From Mesostigma viride (Eukaryota; Streptophyta; Mesostigmatophyceae; Mesostigmatales; Mesostigmataceae): a DNA stretch of 64,000 nt. The DNA is taken from positions 308,001 to 372,000 of the forward strand of contig RPFO01000253.1 of assembly GCA_009746045.1 (NCBI GenBank), given 5' to 3'. Position 1 is the first letter of the stretch, and each line of letters begins with the position of its first letter. Made by a program: the position numbers and the translations under genes. Under the pieces are notes generated by a model that saw only the letters and a list, made by a program, of their open reading frames with translations, was not told the DNA's origin and did not search any database. Shown here one piece after another: positions 40,421 to 51,463 of the stretch.

Positions 40421-40790
40421 TATGGCGGAAGATCGACGCACGCTTCTTCCCCGTACTGCGGGGGGCCGGGTCATTGTTTTTCTACAAACTGGGCCCAGAT
40501 GGCCTTGACCTGCATCTTTTTGCATGCATATCACGGAGAGCCGGCCCTCAATCGTGTCCTCTTCTAGCTGCGATCCTTGAACGTGCGGTCAGCCTGGCGT
40601 GTAAGATCGCGGGGCCCGTCCCAAAGTTTACAAGGAGGTGCATACGCGGTACTGCAACCTGGTCGTGCGAGCCGCAGCGCCCTGCGGCAGGTTGGGCCCC
40701 GCGACGTGTCTAACTGGTTGGTACGAGCCAAGTGCCCGCCTAGCTGTAATCTATGCGGTTTGATGGTTCTAGTGATAAGCGACTGATGCC

Positions 40791-41984
40791 AAATCCTCTC
40801 TGTACGGATGCGGACAACTACTACTGTACGTACTAAGTACTAGCTAATAATTTGTTGCATACCACATGCATGCAGAGCCGGACTTAGAACTATGAGAGCG
40901 CCCTCCATCTTCGTTCAGAACATATGCATACTGAAATACATGTATGAATTACTAACTATATTGTCTGCCTTGTAACCGTTCGAAGCAGGCAGCTAGCCAA
41001 AAGCATATGCATGGTACATATAAATTTCACTCAGTTATGTCAAGTGCCGGACATGCAGGCCGTGTGCTGTAGGACTCCTAGCTACGGGCACTCACATGTA
41101 GTAAATACTATAGGAAAAAATCCGAATGACTGGCACCTACTTTCTGGTAAGAATCGAGGTTTTTGTGCCTTGTGGATGGTTCTAGGTTGTACTACTATCT
41201 ATCTATGTCATTTGCGGCATGCGCAGACATTTTGTTACACACACATGTCATATGGTACCTAGTGGTGGGAGCTGCTCAGGTTGCACTAGAAAGGGGACTG
41301 GAAATGGGCCGGTCACGCAGCACACGAGTGGAGACCATAATGGGCAAACGGAGGGGCAAACGGAGCTGGACCGCGGCAGATGTACAACAGGCAGCTGCAG
41401 GTACGTGGCAAGATGGGCTCAGTGCCACAGTTTTGAACGTCATAAGAAAGAGAAAATATCGCTCAGAACAAAGCCAGTAAGATGGAATATCGAGGATTTC
41501 GATGATGGCCATGCAACAGTTCGCAGGTCGACCTGATATCGCGAGGATCTAGTGGACCACTGATGATCGGCTGAACCACATGAACGGATGATGCCTGAGT
41601 GTTTTTCAGTGCACCAGCCGTGCTGCCGTCTCGTTCGGGCCAGTACTACATAGCTGCGCGAGGCATGATGCTTTCTATGTGTAGGTCACGATACATCATT
41701 GGCCATTGAGTAGTAACATGCATGGAGTACTCTAGCTGCGTCGTCGCTAGTCACCGCGATCGCGATGACGGCCGACATGCTGCAGCATGGAAAATATATA
41801 CTTACCTGGAAAAGAAGGATTCAGCCGTGTTCAGCCCGTCTCACGGTGCGAGACTGAACAAGTCTCGCGTGCAGACACGTGTGTAGTACTCCTACACACA
41901 GATCTCGAGTGATTTATCTAGTACCAAATCCGAAAGGCTTGCATCACTCCCCGGACAGGAGAACTTTTGCGGATGACTGTAGGT
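40791..41984. other. Intergenic, nothing recognised
   Basis: No gene or known repeat copy was recognised. Overlapping open frames at 41163-41536 show no conserved motif. Confidence 0.45.
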
Positions 41985-42170
41985 GTAAGTTGGCGATGCC
42001 ATGGTATCCGGAGACGTCCGTCCTATAGTCAGCAAAATTGGTGCGAGAGGTCCCCAGTTCGATTCCGGTCGGATTCATTTGCAGATCGCGTTTTCCGCGT
42101 TTTCCGCGGCCTGGCACTGAACGCAAAGGTTTTCACCTTTGCGGAGTGTCTGATCAGAATATACTTACCT
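41985..42170 (+). mobile_element. tRNA-derived SINE
   Basis: The 72 bp from 42004 to about 42075 can be laid out as a degenerate tRNA: a 7-bp acceptor stem with one mismatch and a T-arm with the Pol III B-box core AGTTCGATTCC. It is followed by a conserved tail (GGATTCATTTGCAGATCGCG ... TTTCACCTTTGCGGAGTG) that recurs on the minus strand at 54022-54150. The shared part outside the tRNA-like head argues for a SINE rather than a tRNA gene. Confidence 0.55.
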
Positions 42171-42482
42171 AGTTTCAAACGACTTACCTAGTTTCGAACG
42201 ATTTCAACGACAAATGCTGGTCAAGAAATGTTTGCAGAAGAACAAGCACCACCAACCCCCAGAAATGACCCATGAGCTGCGAAAAAGGAGTGCAGTCTCA
42301 ACAACCGCTACTGTATTGATGGCGAGACGCCCCGCGTCCAGACGTTGTTGACATGCCGCTCAGAAGTCATAACCGACATGCACCACATCCTGTGCAGATT
42401 GGGGATGTCTCCCATAATCGTTCTATGGACGATAGACACAGCGCATGCCTAAAGTTGCGAACCTCCTCGACCGGATTCCGGA

Positions 42483-42614
42483 ATGCCGATAAGATGCTTG
42501 CTAGTCGTTGGTCTTATTATTGCGGCGTACGACGTAATTTGCGGTCTTTCGTCTTTTACGTGGCAGTGGGGGCGGGCGTCAGATTCGCGGGAAACCAAAA
42601 CTGCGATGATTCAG
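42483..42614 (+). other. Possible signal-peptide exon
   Basis: ATG at 42483 opens MPIRCLLVVGLIIAAYDVIC, a plausible secretory signal, and the frame reaches a CAG/GTGCGG donor at 42614-42615. No downstream partner exon other than HAP2 is in range, and HAP2 already has its own signal-peptide exon. It may be an alternative HAP2 leader or chance. Confidence 0.15.
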
Positions 42615-42946
42615 GTGCGGCAGCTTGCCAAGTGGCGTGCTGGCATGTCTGGAAAGGGAGGGCACTGTATTTTGTACTGGAACACCTCACACACATCACA
42701 TAAACAGTAGCCTGTACAGCCTCCTGCGGTACACGTGGCAGGCTATATGGGCAGCGGGAACATGGGACGACACGAATACCGAGAGCACATCCGTCCGCCT
42801 ATGCGTGACGTTTCGGTGCTCGAGTATGGCAGTCGCACTCGCGGCAGTGTGGCAGTTGGATTCCGTGGGTGTCTGGGCTAAGCCATCTATGATGTATTAT
42901 AGCATGTGTCGGTGTATTGCCATGGTAGGTGGTGTTTCATGCATGT

Positions 42947-45900
42947 ATGAGCATGGAGCACTGGGAATGGTGGAAACTGAGTCTGACGCTGCAGCTGGGT
43001 GCATTTCTATGGGCGGCCATGACCGCCCCGGTTACGTCCTTTGTTCTTTCTACGGGGACGCTAGAAAAGTGCGTGGAGGACGGCGGGTTGATTGCACAGG
43101 CGGAGGCAGGGGCTACGGCCATGTCGTGCAAGCAGAAGATGGTCGTGCTGCTATCCATTCCAGCCACGAGGGCTGGGACAGCTCGTGAAGTCCTAGGGTA
43201 TGAGGCGCAAAATTTTACCGATTCGCAAGGCGTGGTACATTCGAATCAAGGAATGGTGAAAATAACGATCGAGAAAACCGCTCCGCAGGCAATATACCCG
43301 CTATACTACATTCAGGTACGGCTCGAGTCTTGCGTGCGGACATTTACGATGACGTATGCCGGCGCTGTGCGGTCACGGCACCGAACTGTCGTCATAGTGC
43401 CAGACGAATGCTGCGCACCAAGTATGTAGCCACAGCCGTCCTAAACTACGGTAGAAACATACCGTAGGCAAAGGAGGCTTTGGTGAGCTCGGTAGACAGG
43501 ACCATCTTTGGCAGAAGCGCACGGTGCTGCCATTTCATGGCATTAGACCCCTCCTTTGCTTGCGGTGTATTCCAGGCCCGCAACCGCGCATCGCTGCTGG
43601 CACCGTCGCCATGGCATATCATGGCGTATTCCTTGCTGCCGGCACCGTCACTATGCGGTGGCACGCTGCTCACCCTCATCCCAGGATGCTAGTACTTCAA
43701 CAATTAGTGCTGTAGGCAACCCTTACAGCTGGCAATCGCTGCTTAGGTTACACATGCCGACTTCTTTCCTGAGGCCTGCCCATAGGTCGATATCCGAAGC
43801 CCCCTCTACCCTCTACCCCCCAACACCACCGCGCCTCCTTGCATGCACACACCCTCACGCACGCGCACACACATACATACACGCACATGGGCGCGCACAT
43901 TATACGGTCCCCCACCTGCGCTACCACACAGAACTTCAACTACCAGCCCTGGGAAGGCATCGCCTACACGAAAGACTGCCGCGCGGGCGCCACGTCGGTC
44001 AACCCGACATGCGGGTGGTACTACTGGACCAACACGACCTCGGGCGTGAAAACCCAAGTCCCCGACAGCCAGGGCTTCTGCTGCGACTGCTCCGTGGGCG
44101 AGGGGTTCTCTGAGTCGTTCGCGGGGAAGGACACCAAGAACCGGGGAAACATCGACTGCAGCCTGTTAGGGAACGGGCTATTTATAGGTGGCCGCCCGGC
44201 ATCCGCCCACTGCCTCCGCTTCTCCGAGCAATGGTACAGCGGGTATTCCATCGGCGAGATGGAGACGCGGTTCATCATACGGGTCATAGTGGAGCCCCCC
44301 CCCGGCCAATCAGGGGGCTCCGGGAGCGACTTTTTGATCGTGGCGCCGTCGAAGCGTGTGGCGGTGAGCAGGAATAAGGAGGTGCGAATACGGCTGCACG
44401 GTGACCTGGCAGGGTACCGGGCGCCGCGCGTGCTGAGCGAGAAGATCCTCCTGTGGCCGAGGTGTGACTCGCCGTCGATTGCGAATGGGTCGTGCAACCC
44501 GCGCGAGCTGCTGCTGGTGGACCGCGAGATGGTGGGTGGCCGATGGATGCCCGCGCACGCAAACACTTGCAGCGTGTCATGGGTGGATGATGATGCTGGC
44601 ACATGCACACAAGGAGCATTTCATGGGTGAAGGAGGAGGAGGAGGAGGAGGAGGAGGAAGAGGAGGAGGAGGAGGAGGAGGAGGAGGAGGAGGAGGAGGA
44701 GGAGGAGGAGGAGGAGGAGGAGGAGGAGGAGGAGGAGGAGGGGAGGGGGAGGAGGGAGGGGAGGGAGGAGGAGGAGGGGAGGGGGAGGGGGAGGGGGAGG
44801 GGGAGGGAGGGGGAGGGGGGAGGGGGAGGGGGAGGGGGAGGGGGAGGGGAGGGGAGGGGAGGGGGAGGGGAGGGGGAGGGGGAGGGGAGGGGAGGGGAGG
44901 GGGGGGAGGGGAGGGGGAGGGGAGGGGGAGGAGGGGAGGGAGGGGGGGGGGGGGAGGGGGAGGGGGAGGGGGAGGGGGAGGGGGAGGGGGGGGGAGGATG
45001 GTGGTGGATTGCGACAGGTTGGGTGATGTATAAAACCTGCCCACATATTAGGTATATTGCTGTAGTACTGTAGTACTAGTATATCAATCTGATATCGATC
45101 ACAAGACTCGGGGTGGCGGATGATGCGGCATATTACGATCGTTGTCATGACTTATCAAGTAACGTGCGTTGTAACTTTCACGTACTTTCGTCGGCGGAGT
45201 CCCTTTTCGGAAGCACATCTGCCCCCCCGGCCCCGCCTAATTCGCCACCCCGCCATGCCACCACTCGTTCATGTCGCATCCCTAACGAGCGCATATTGTT
45301 CTGGGGCACGGGTGTTATGGCTTGCCCATTTGCGACATTTTCAACTAGCCGTCAGCAGCAAATTGGGTGGTCTACGAGCCGGTTGACAAGTATTATTACT
45401 GTTGGGTTGATGGTCTACTCGCAGGTTGAAGCTTTCCCAAAGACTTGAACTTTCTTTGTTGACCGTACCATTACAGCCGCAGATGCAGAACGTTTAAAGG
45501 GGGATCCACTGTTTCTTCTAATCGGAACGCTAATCTTCCATCCCCTCTTCGCGCACCTCTCCAACTAAATTGGGTTGGCCCATTCGGCGAACCTTTCGGG
45601 TTCTTTCGAAAATGTTCTCTGCCTGGATTATTATTATGATGATGCCATATGCCTGTGGTAATCGGACCCTGGCCGATGGATCCCCCGTATTGTCCACCCC
45701 TGTTCCCACACCGTAGCCAACCTCTCCAGTCCCCGCGACCAGACACTGTTTGTCGTGCTGGTGGCTAGCTGTAATTCGCAGCGCAGTCCAACATCCCACA
45801 CCTGCCTACTGGCATACCTACCCCAGTACGTATGGTAGGTGTGCGCCACCGCATGGTATCACTCAATACTAGTATGCCTATCGGGGAAACCTCCCCTTGC

Positions 45901-48900
45901 CTGACCATGGCGTATCGCCTCGCCTGCCCCATGTCGCCACTCTGACGCCCGCGCCTCCCTCCCTGCCATGGGCCTCCTGGGTCAACTGCCCCCGCATCAC
46001 ACCCAGGTCACGTTTGATGGGCGCGAGTGCAACCGCATCGGCGTCGGCCACTATGCGTTCCGCAACGAGGTCGGCAAGTGCTCCAAGCAAATCGGCTCCT
46101 GCCTCAACAACCAGATAAAGTACTACCGCGAGCAGGACCACGCACGCATGGCCGCGGGCCAGCGGCCGCTCTACATCATCGACGAGGACTGGACCTACTG
46201 GATCAACCCTCAGCTCACGGGGATCGAGCTGGGGTTTCCCATCGCGGTGAGTGGGCGCGGCCATAACAGTGCGTTGGCACCTTCCCTGTAGGGCTTTCCC
46301 CTTAGCGCTTGCCCTATGGCGCTTTCCTTACAGTTCTTTCCTTACAGCGGTTTCCCTAGAGCGCTCCCCCTATGTCGCTGTCCCTTAGCGCTACTTTCAT
46401 TGGCACTGTCCCTTGGGTGCTATATTTCTTTGGGTGCGATTATTTGGAGCGACGGTCTCCCTTGTATATCTTTTGGTGCTATCGTTTGGTGACGTTGAGG
46501 CCTTTGGGGGCCGGCTAAGATGCACCAGTGCAATGGAACCCGTGGCGCCAGGTGCATAGTCCCTTGGTGTCGTAGTCACCGCATGTCGGATTGAGCGTAG
46601 CTTGCGGCATGAACATCGTGGGTTTAAATGGGCACCGTGGGTAGTTGCCACCACAACTTTCCGCCATGGCGGTGGCATCCTCAAGAGCCAACTAAGGCCA
46701 CGTAATAACGTGTGTGTGCCTGATTTGAATGAGTGTTTGATGTCGTACCAGCAGCCTCCCAACATCCAAATTGGAGTTGACTTGTAGCCTACAAATAGCC
46801 ATCTTACAGCCATGTTTGGTTTCACCTTGGCCCCCTGACACCCACCCACTCACCGACGACTACAAAACACCACCAACGACCACCAACAGGACCTTCAAGA
46901 GAGCGTGGTCTCGATCGAGATGTCGGCCGACCGCGTCCGCTGGACGGTGACGGTCAGCCCCGGGTCCATCCTCAACGTGACCGTGCCCACCTTTGCCGCC
47001 ATGTCCCCCGACGGGTACCTCCTGACTGCTGTCACCAACACCGGCCGGCTGTCCGCCGAGTACGAGGTGGCCGCCGCCAACTGCAGTGGGGGCATGCAGG
47101 GCAGCATCGCGCCGCAGCGTGTGCGCATGGAACCGGCCGAGGTGCTGATTCTCCGCTTCGAGCTGCACAGCACGGTCGAGGGCGCACTGGACAACCACAC
47201 GTGCATTGTCACGCTGTGGGATGCCCAGGGGGACGAGCTGGACCGGGTGGTGCACACGTTCTCGACGAGCGACGTGCGGTGGTCCGAGGGGGGTCAGGGC
47301 GGGGAGGAGGTGCGTGCCCTTCTCAGCTTATAGTGGCAGCTCTTAGCAGCATGATAGCAGCCTAATGGTGGATTGTTAGCAATTTATTGGCACATGGCAG
47401 CTGAGCAGAAGCGCATTAGCAGCTCTGCATTGTTTGCAACGGTCTTTCATGTTTTTGGAGTTAAACTCAAGCTTACTGCAAGTGTTGTATATCGTTTGAC
47501 TGGCCGGCTGCGATGCCGTTTGTATAGCTTTTCAACTGTTTCAAGGCTTAGCACTGTGAATGTGGCAGTTTCCTCTACGTAAGTGAACAGATTGCTGACG
47601 TCCCTTAGTTTATTCCCTTCCCTTATGAGTAACGGAGTGCAAGACGTTTGCCCTGCTTTCGTCTTGAGTGACTGTTGCTTATCCGCATGACCGCCGGTGC
47701 GGGGGCCTCGTGGCATATGTATCATCGTGCCCATGCCATGCGCGGCTGGCGTGTGAAGGAGATACTGTCGTGCCCAGGAGGTGCTGGACTTTCATTGCTG
47801 GGTCAATGGTATTTTGGTGCTGGTAGCACCGGCATCGTCTGCCAGTGCTTGTGGTGGTGGGTGGCACGGTTATGTGTAAACCCTTTCCATTTGGGGGTAT
47901 TTCATCGTAAATGGTGGGAGAGCGATCGCAGCGATGGTGCTCACTACTAGACACTCCCGGCCAGTTAGGCTCGAAACACACGCCCTGATCAAGCAAGCTA
48001 TTTTTGGCTCCACCGTCTAGGTCATCTAGTCGCTCTTCACGTAAGCCAGCCATAATTTCAATGAACAAGGATACACATTTCCATCTTCATTCATATTCAT
48101 CAGTCTGAACGAGTAAAAAACACGGAAATGATAACGGCAGGCTCGAGCTACCATGGTCCGGATTCTCCCGATTTCTGGCATGAGCTGGTTGTCTTCTTGA
48201 TATAGTGAACCCTACTTGTAACAGTTAGGCATGTCCATGTGGTGGTGGGTGTGGCGTGCTTCCCGTGGTGGGTGCTCATCGGCCTGCTCGCGCCGTGCAT
48301 GTGTGGCACTACAAAGGGGGTGGCTTGCGATAAAGGTTTCATGTTCATGCTTGTGGGTGCGGGTGGCATGTGCTGCTGCATGTCAAACGGGTGCCCGTGC
48401 CGTGCTCCAGGATCGTTCCAAGACGCTGGACGAGCTGAAGGACGAGCACAACCGCAACTGCCTCATCTACTGCCCCAACGTGTTCGACGTCGTGTGCGCG
48501 TTCAAGAAGCGATGCTGGCGGCGCATTGGCGAGGCCGTTGGGATCGTTGCCAGCGTGATCGCCGCCTTCGTGATCCTGCGGGTCATGCAGACGACAGGCG
48601 TGTTCCGGGCGCTGGGCAGCCTGCTGCGCTTCCTCTTCCGCGGCGACGACAAGCATAAGCGCAGCAAGGGGTGGGAGAGCCCCCGGCGGCAGAGCCGGAG
48701 CGGCCGAGTGCGCAGGCGCCGCGGTCACAAGCATAGCAAGCAGCACAGGTCGCATCGCGGGTCCAGCAGCGAGGACATTGGGGGCAGTAGTTACAGTGAG
48801 GGGGGTACTGACAGCGATAGCGAGGGGGGGAGTGATGAGGAGAGGGGGTCGAGTCGGAAGAGAAGGGCGAGGGATGAGGGCAGCTCGAGGAAGGCGAAGC

Positions 48901-49520
48901 GGGCGCAGGGCGGTGGTAAACTTGGATCGTCACGGGAAGGGAAGGAAGGGAAGGAGCAGGGAGGTGGAGAGGGTGGGACACCAGGGAAGCGTCGAGGCCA
49001 CAGGTACGGCCGAGGGGGAGCAAGCGGCAGGGAAAAGGGAGGCAAGGCGCGCGCATATTCCGTATCGGGCGGTGTGTCTGAGGGTGGGGATAGTGACCTG
49101 GACCCAGGGGCTCTCTCGGCTCCTGAGAGCAGCGTGAGGGGAAGCGCCGTTGACGCGGATGACAGGTTTAGCGATGCTGGATTGTCGGAGTCGCAAGGGA
49201 AAGGAATGCATCGATCAACGCATGCCCACAAGAAAGGGGTGCATGGAGGCTCTTCCAGGCAGCCATCTGATGCGTATGTTGTGAAAGTCGCTGTCGGCGT
49301 CCCTGCACCTTCAGTGGCCTCTGGTTTGCAGGGCGGAACTAGTGTGGCTAGTGGAAGGCTACATGCCCATTCTCCAGGGGTTTCACCTGGCAGTGATCGA
49401 CATAAGGATCCGAGTAGAGACCGGAAATGGTTGGTCAATGGGGGTTTGCGAAATGACCCTACAATAGATGCGGTCATTACGGACAATCCCCTTTACACTG
49501 CGGACAAGGGCTACGTATGA
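42947..49520 (+). CDS. HAP2: HAP2/GCS1 gamete membrane fusogen
   Basis: HAP2 is the conserved single-pass class II fusogen that merges gamete plasma membranes in plants, algae and protists. Exons: 42947-43315, 43932-44531, 46007-46246, 46890-47309, 48411-49520. All are GT-AG and in phase, giving 912 residues. Signal peptide: the hydrophobic run LSLTLQLGAFLWAAM before SFVLSTGTLEKC. The HAP2-GCS1 domain is in exon 2 (CGWYYWTN ... DSQGFCCDC), then HCLRFSEQWYSGYSIGEMET. Exon 3 has CSKQIGSCLNNQI and RPLYIIDED. Exon 4 has the third-domain pattern (NTGRLSAEYEV, NCSGG). In exon 5, CPNVFDVVCAFKKRCW precedes a transmembrane helix at about 584-602. The cytoplasmic tail is about 310 residues, rich in Arg/Lys/Ser/Gly with acidic Ser patches. 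The alternative ATG at 42953 is in frame. Confidence 0.95.
44629..44998. repeat. 370-bp pure purine tract in HAP2 intron 2
   Basis: No pyrimidine on the plus strand from 44629 to 44998: first about 110 bp of (GGA)n, then (GGGGA)n and mixed G-runs. Such tracts can form triplex or G-quadruplex structures. The tract starts 97 bp after the exon 2 donor. Confidence 0.95.
47885..48205 (+). mobile_element. CAAGG retroposon in HAP2 intron 4
   Basis: Inverse orientation relative to the 38.4 and 39.8 kb copies: blocks GGCTCCACCGTCTAGGTCAT, CCATGGTCCGGATTCTCCC and the terminus GGTTGTCTTCTTG followed by ATATA. It lies wholly within the intron between HAP2 exons 4 and 5. Confidence 0.7.
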
Positions 49521-50138
49521 ATGTGTCCACAAAACTGGCGTGCATTGATCCTTGGCCCCCAGAAACCCCAGTGGTGGGAGGCTGACCCGTCGGCCCTCAA
49601 GCTATGTACATCAGTCCGAATTCTCCAGATTCCTGGCCTGCGCTGGTTTTCTCCTTGATATACATGGCTAGACAGGGAGATGTGCTACACTGATGCCTGG
49701 ATCGAACACGGTCGGGACTTTGTAGGTAATTTCAGACTGTGCATGCATGGCGTGCGGGCCGGCCCTAGCTCCTAGCTAGATGTACTGTTGTCGCTGGCAC
49801 ATTTTGTGAGACATGCAGGTAGGTCGTGCATGCATGTGTATGTATTGTCTCCTTGATATATTGTACATAGTTGTCTCTCTCCAGCCAGCTAGACTCTCCC
49901 ATGGCGAGCAGTTAAACATGTGGCCTGCCTTTCAAGGCAGCAAGCGATGGAGGTGGTGCCTGCCCGGCCCTTCTTGCAGTACGTGCATATCAATCATGGT
50001 GATCTATGAAGTTATTTAGGTACCTACTCAAAAGCTTAGTTGGTACCCTGCGCATGACTTACTATCTAGGATCGAGGTGCATGCACTTGAATGAATGAAT
50101 GAATGAATGAATGAATGACGTACGTTGGATCGATCGCC
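49521..50138. other. HAP2 downstream region with retroposon scraps
   Basis: Contains two fragments ending in the CAAGG-family 3' terminus: 49612-49665 (GAATTCTCCAGATTCCTGG ... TCTCCTTGATATA) and about 49845-49862 (TGTCTCCTTGATATA). A (TGAA)7 microsatellite lies at 50089-50118. No gene was recognised. Confidence 0.5.
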
Positions 50139-50225
50139 ATTAATTAATTAATTCAGTAAACTCGTGCTCCCGTTGGGGAGTCACGCAGCACCGAAGTGCT
50201 TTTAATCCCTGTATGTGCCTAACAT
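50139..50225 (-). repeat. LINE subfamily A 3' end with double hairpin
   Basis: In minus orientation: the hairpin AGCAC-TTCG-GTGCT is followed by CTCCC-CAAC-GGGAG and a TTAATTAA tail. Almost identical to the plus-strand end at 55370-55440. Confidence 0.7.
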
Positions 50226-50229
50226 GTGA

Positions 50230-50329
50230 GTGTATTATTATAGGCCATATGCCGGCCCGTCTCAGGGACATGTGCTACATATACTCCCAACGGAGTTATG
50301 TTCCCAATTAATTAATTAATTAATGTGCA
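50230..50329 (+). repeat. LINE subfamily B 3' end
   Basis: ATTATAGGCCATATGCC, GGACATGTGCTACATATACT, the hairpin ACTCC-CAAC-GGAGT (50283-50296), GTTATGTTCCC and a tail of TTAA units to 50329. The adjacent 50330-50400 matches, in reverse, the subfamily A untranslated region at 55310-55375. Confidence 0.7.
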
Positions 50330-50756
50330 CAGCAGGAATAAAGGGCAGAGACCCCCTTTCTCCTTCATGCCTGAGGCATGCCACAGCTGCAATCGGAAAC
50401 GATAGACGATCCGGCAAGTTCTGTGGGTGCAATATTCAGACCCATGTGAGCATATCATAACAAGGAGCCTTTACCCCTTTTCCCCTTACCCTTTTCCATT
50501 GGAGTGAGCTGGGCACGAGGCTTCAATCAGACCCTGTTGGATAGGAGACCCCCGGCCGGGCACCATGGGCGCTGAAAAATCGAACTCCTGACCCATACTC
50601 CAACATCGCCTGTGCCTCGCCACATCTCAGCAATGACCTTTCCTTTATTCCATTTTTGGTTTTGTTATTTTATTACTCTTTACTTTGTTTTTATCAGTAT
50701 TATTGTTCGTATTATTACCATTTACATTTTCTTGTCCTTTTTCTTTCCTTCTTTTT

Positions 50757-51445
50757 CCCTTTGTACACGGATCGGCATGGTGTGGGCGCAACTCCATGAC
50801 CACCGCCGCTGGTGGAGCAACCGCGCCCTACCCCGGATCGTCAAGCGTTACCTCTTCAAGGTCGCCATTCTGACGATCCTGACCTAAACGGCGCCGAGAC
50901 CTGGACACTGACGCAGGAGCTGGAGCAACGACTCGACGGCAACGTCACCAAGATGCTGCTTAATTAAGGCCCCTTTGGTTTGCACATTAGTAATGAGGAT
51001 TTGTACGCTGATTTGCCCTATGTTTCCCACATTATTAGGCACAGGCGCCTGGGCCTAGCCGGGCACCTGGCCCGCACAGATCATGCAGGTACGTAGACAC
51101 ATCAGATAGACTAGCTGGCACCGAAGCCCGCCCAGCCTGGGCGATATGTCCTCACCTGGCGTGCCCCAGGCCGCGCACGGCAGGGTCGCCACCCGTGGAC
51201 TTTTCGTGATAGACTCGGCATGGATGTATGTGCTACAAGTGCTAGACGTGACGGGCTCACACCCGGGCAGCCTCCTGGTTTGTCTGTAATATCAAGGAGA
51301 CAACCAATATAATATGGAGGCAGATGTAATATGGAGGCCGACCTACCTTCAGCTCCGGCAGAACGCAAGGGGGAAGGCGGTATAAGTACTGGAGGGGGGC
51401 GGTCATCCACGTTGACCACAAGCCCTGGCATGCCCCTCCTGCCAC
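50757..51445 (+). pseudogene. LINE RT fragment joined to ORF1 C-terminus
   Basis: 50770-51290 is an inverted, more decayed copy of the RT C-terminus at 51.56-52.2 kb: it encodes HDHRRWWSN, RIVKRYLFKV, GHLART and related blocks, with stop codons and frame breaks. At 51287-51315 a micro-insertion interrupts it. From about 51330 the sequence switches to a LINE ORF1 C-terminus (RPTYLQLRQNARG, YWRGAVIHVDHKPWHAPPA), so two element parts are joined. Confidence 0.65.
51287..51315 (-). mobile_element. 17-bp micro-insertion of the CAAGG retroposon
   Basis: The insert CAAGGAGACAACCAATA (51293-51309) is flanked by TAATAT (51287-51292 and 51310-51315). The empty site exists in the inverted sister copy near 51700, where CTGTAATATGGAGGCAGATG is uninterrupted. 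Confidence 0.65.
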
Positions 51446-51463
51446 CTCATCAGACTAGGGAAT

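Noticed and set aside
42353-42703. 116-codon plus-strand frame upstream of HAP2
   Set aside because: Composition is unlike the recognised exons and no motif is visible; only the overlapping signal-peptide-like frame at 42483 was kept, at low confidence.
44464-45148. Gly/Glu- and Pro/Leu-rich frames at the purine tract
   Set aside because: Low-complexity translation of a repeat inside a HAP2 intron.
48583-49486. Minus-strand frames of 157 and 231 codons opposite HAP2 exon 5
   Set aside because: Antisense of the Arg/Ser/Gly-rich HAP2 tail; no motif or splice signals.
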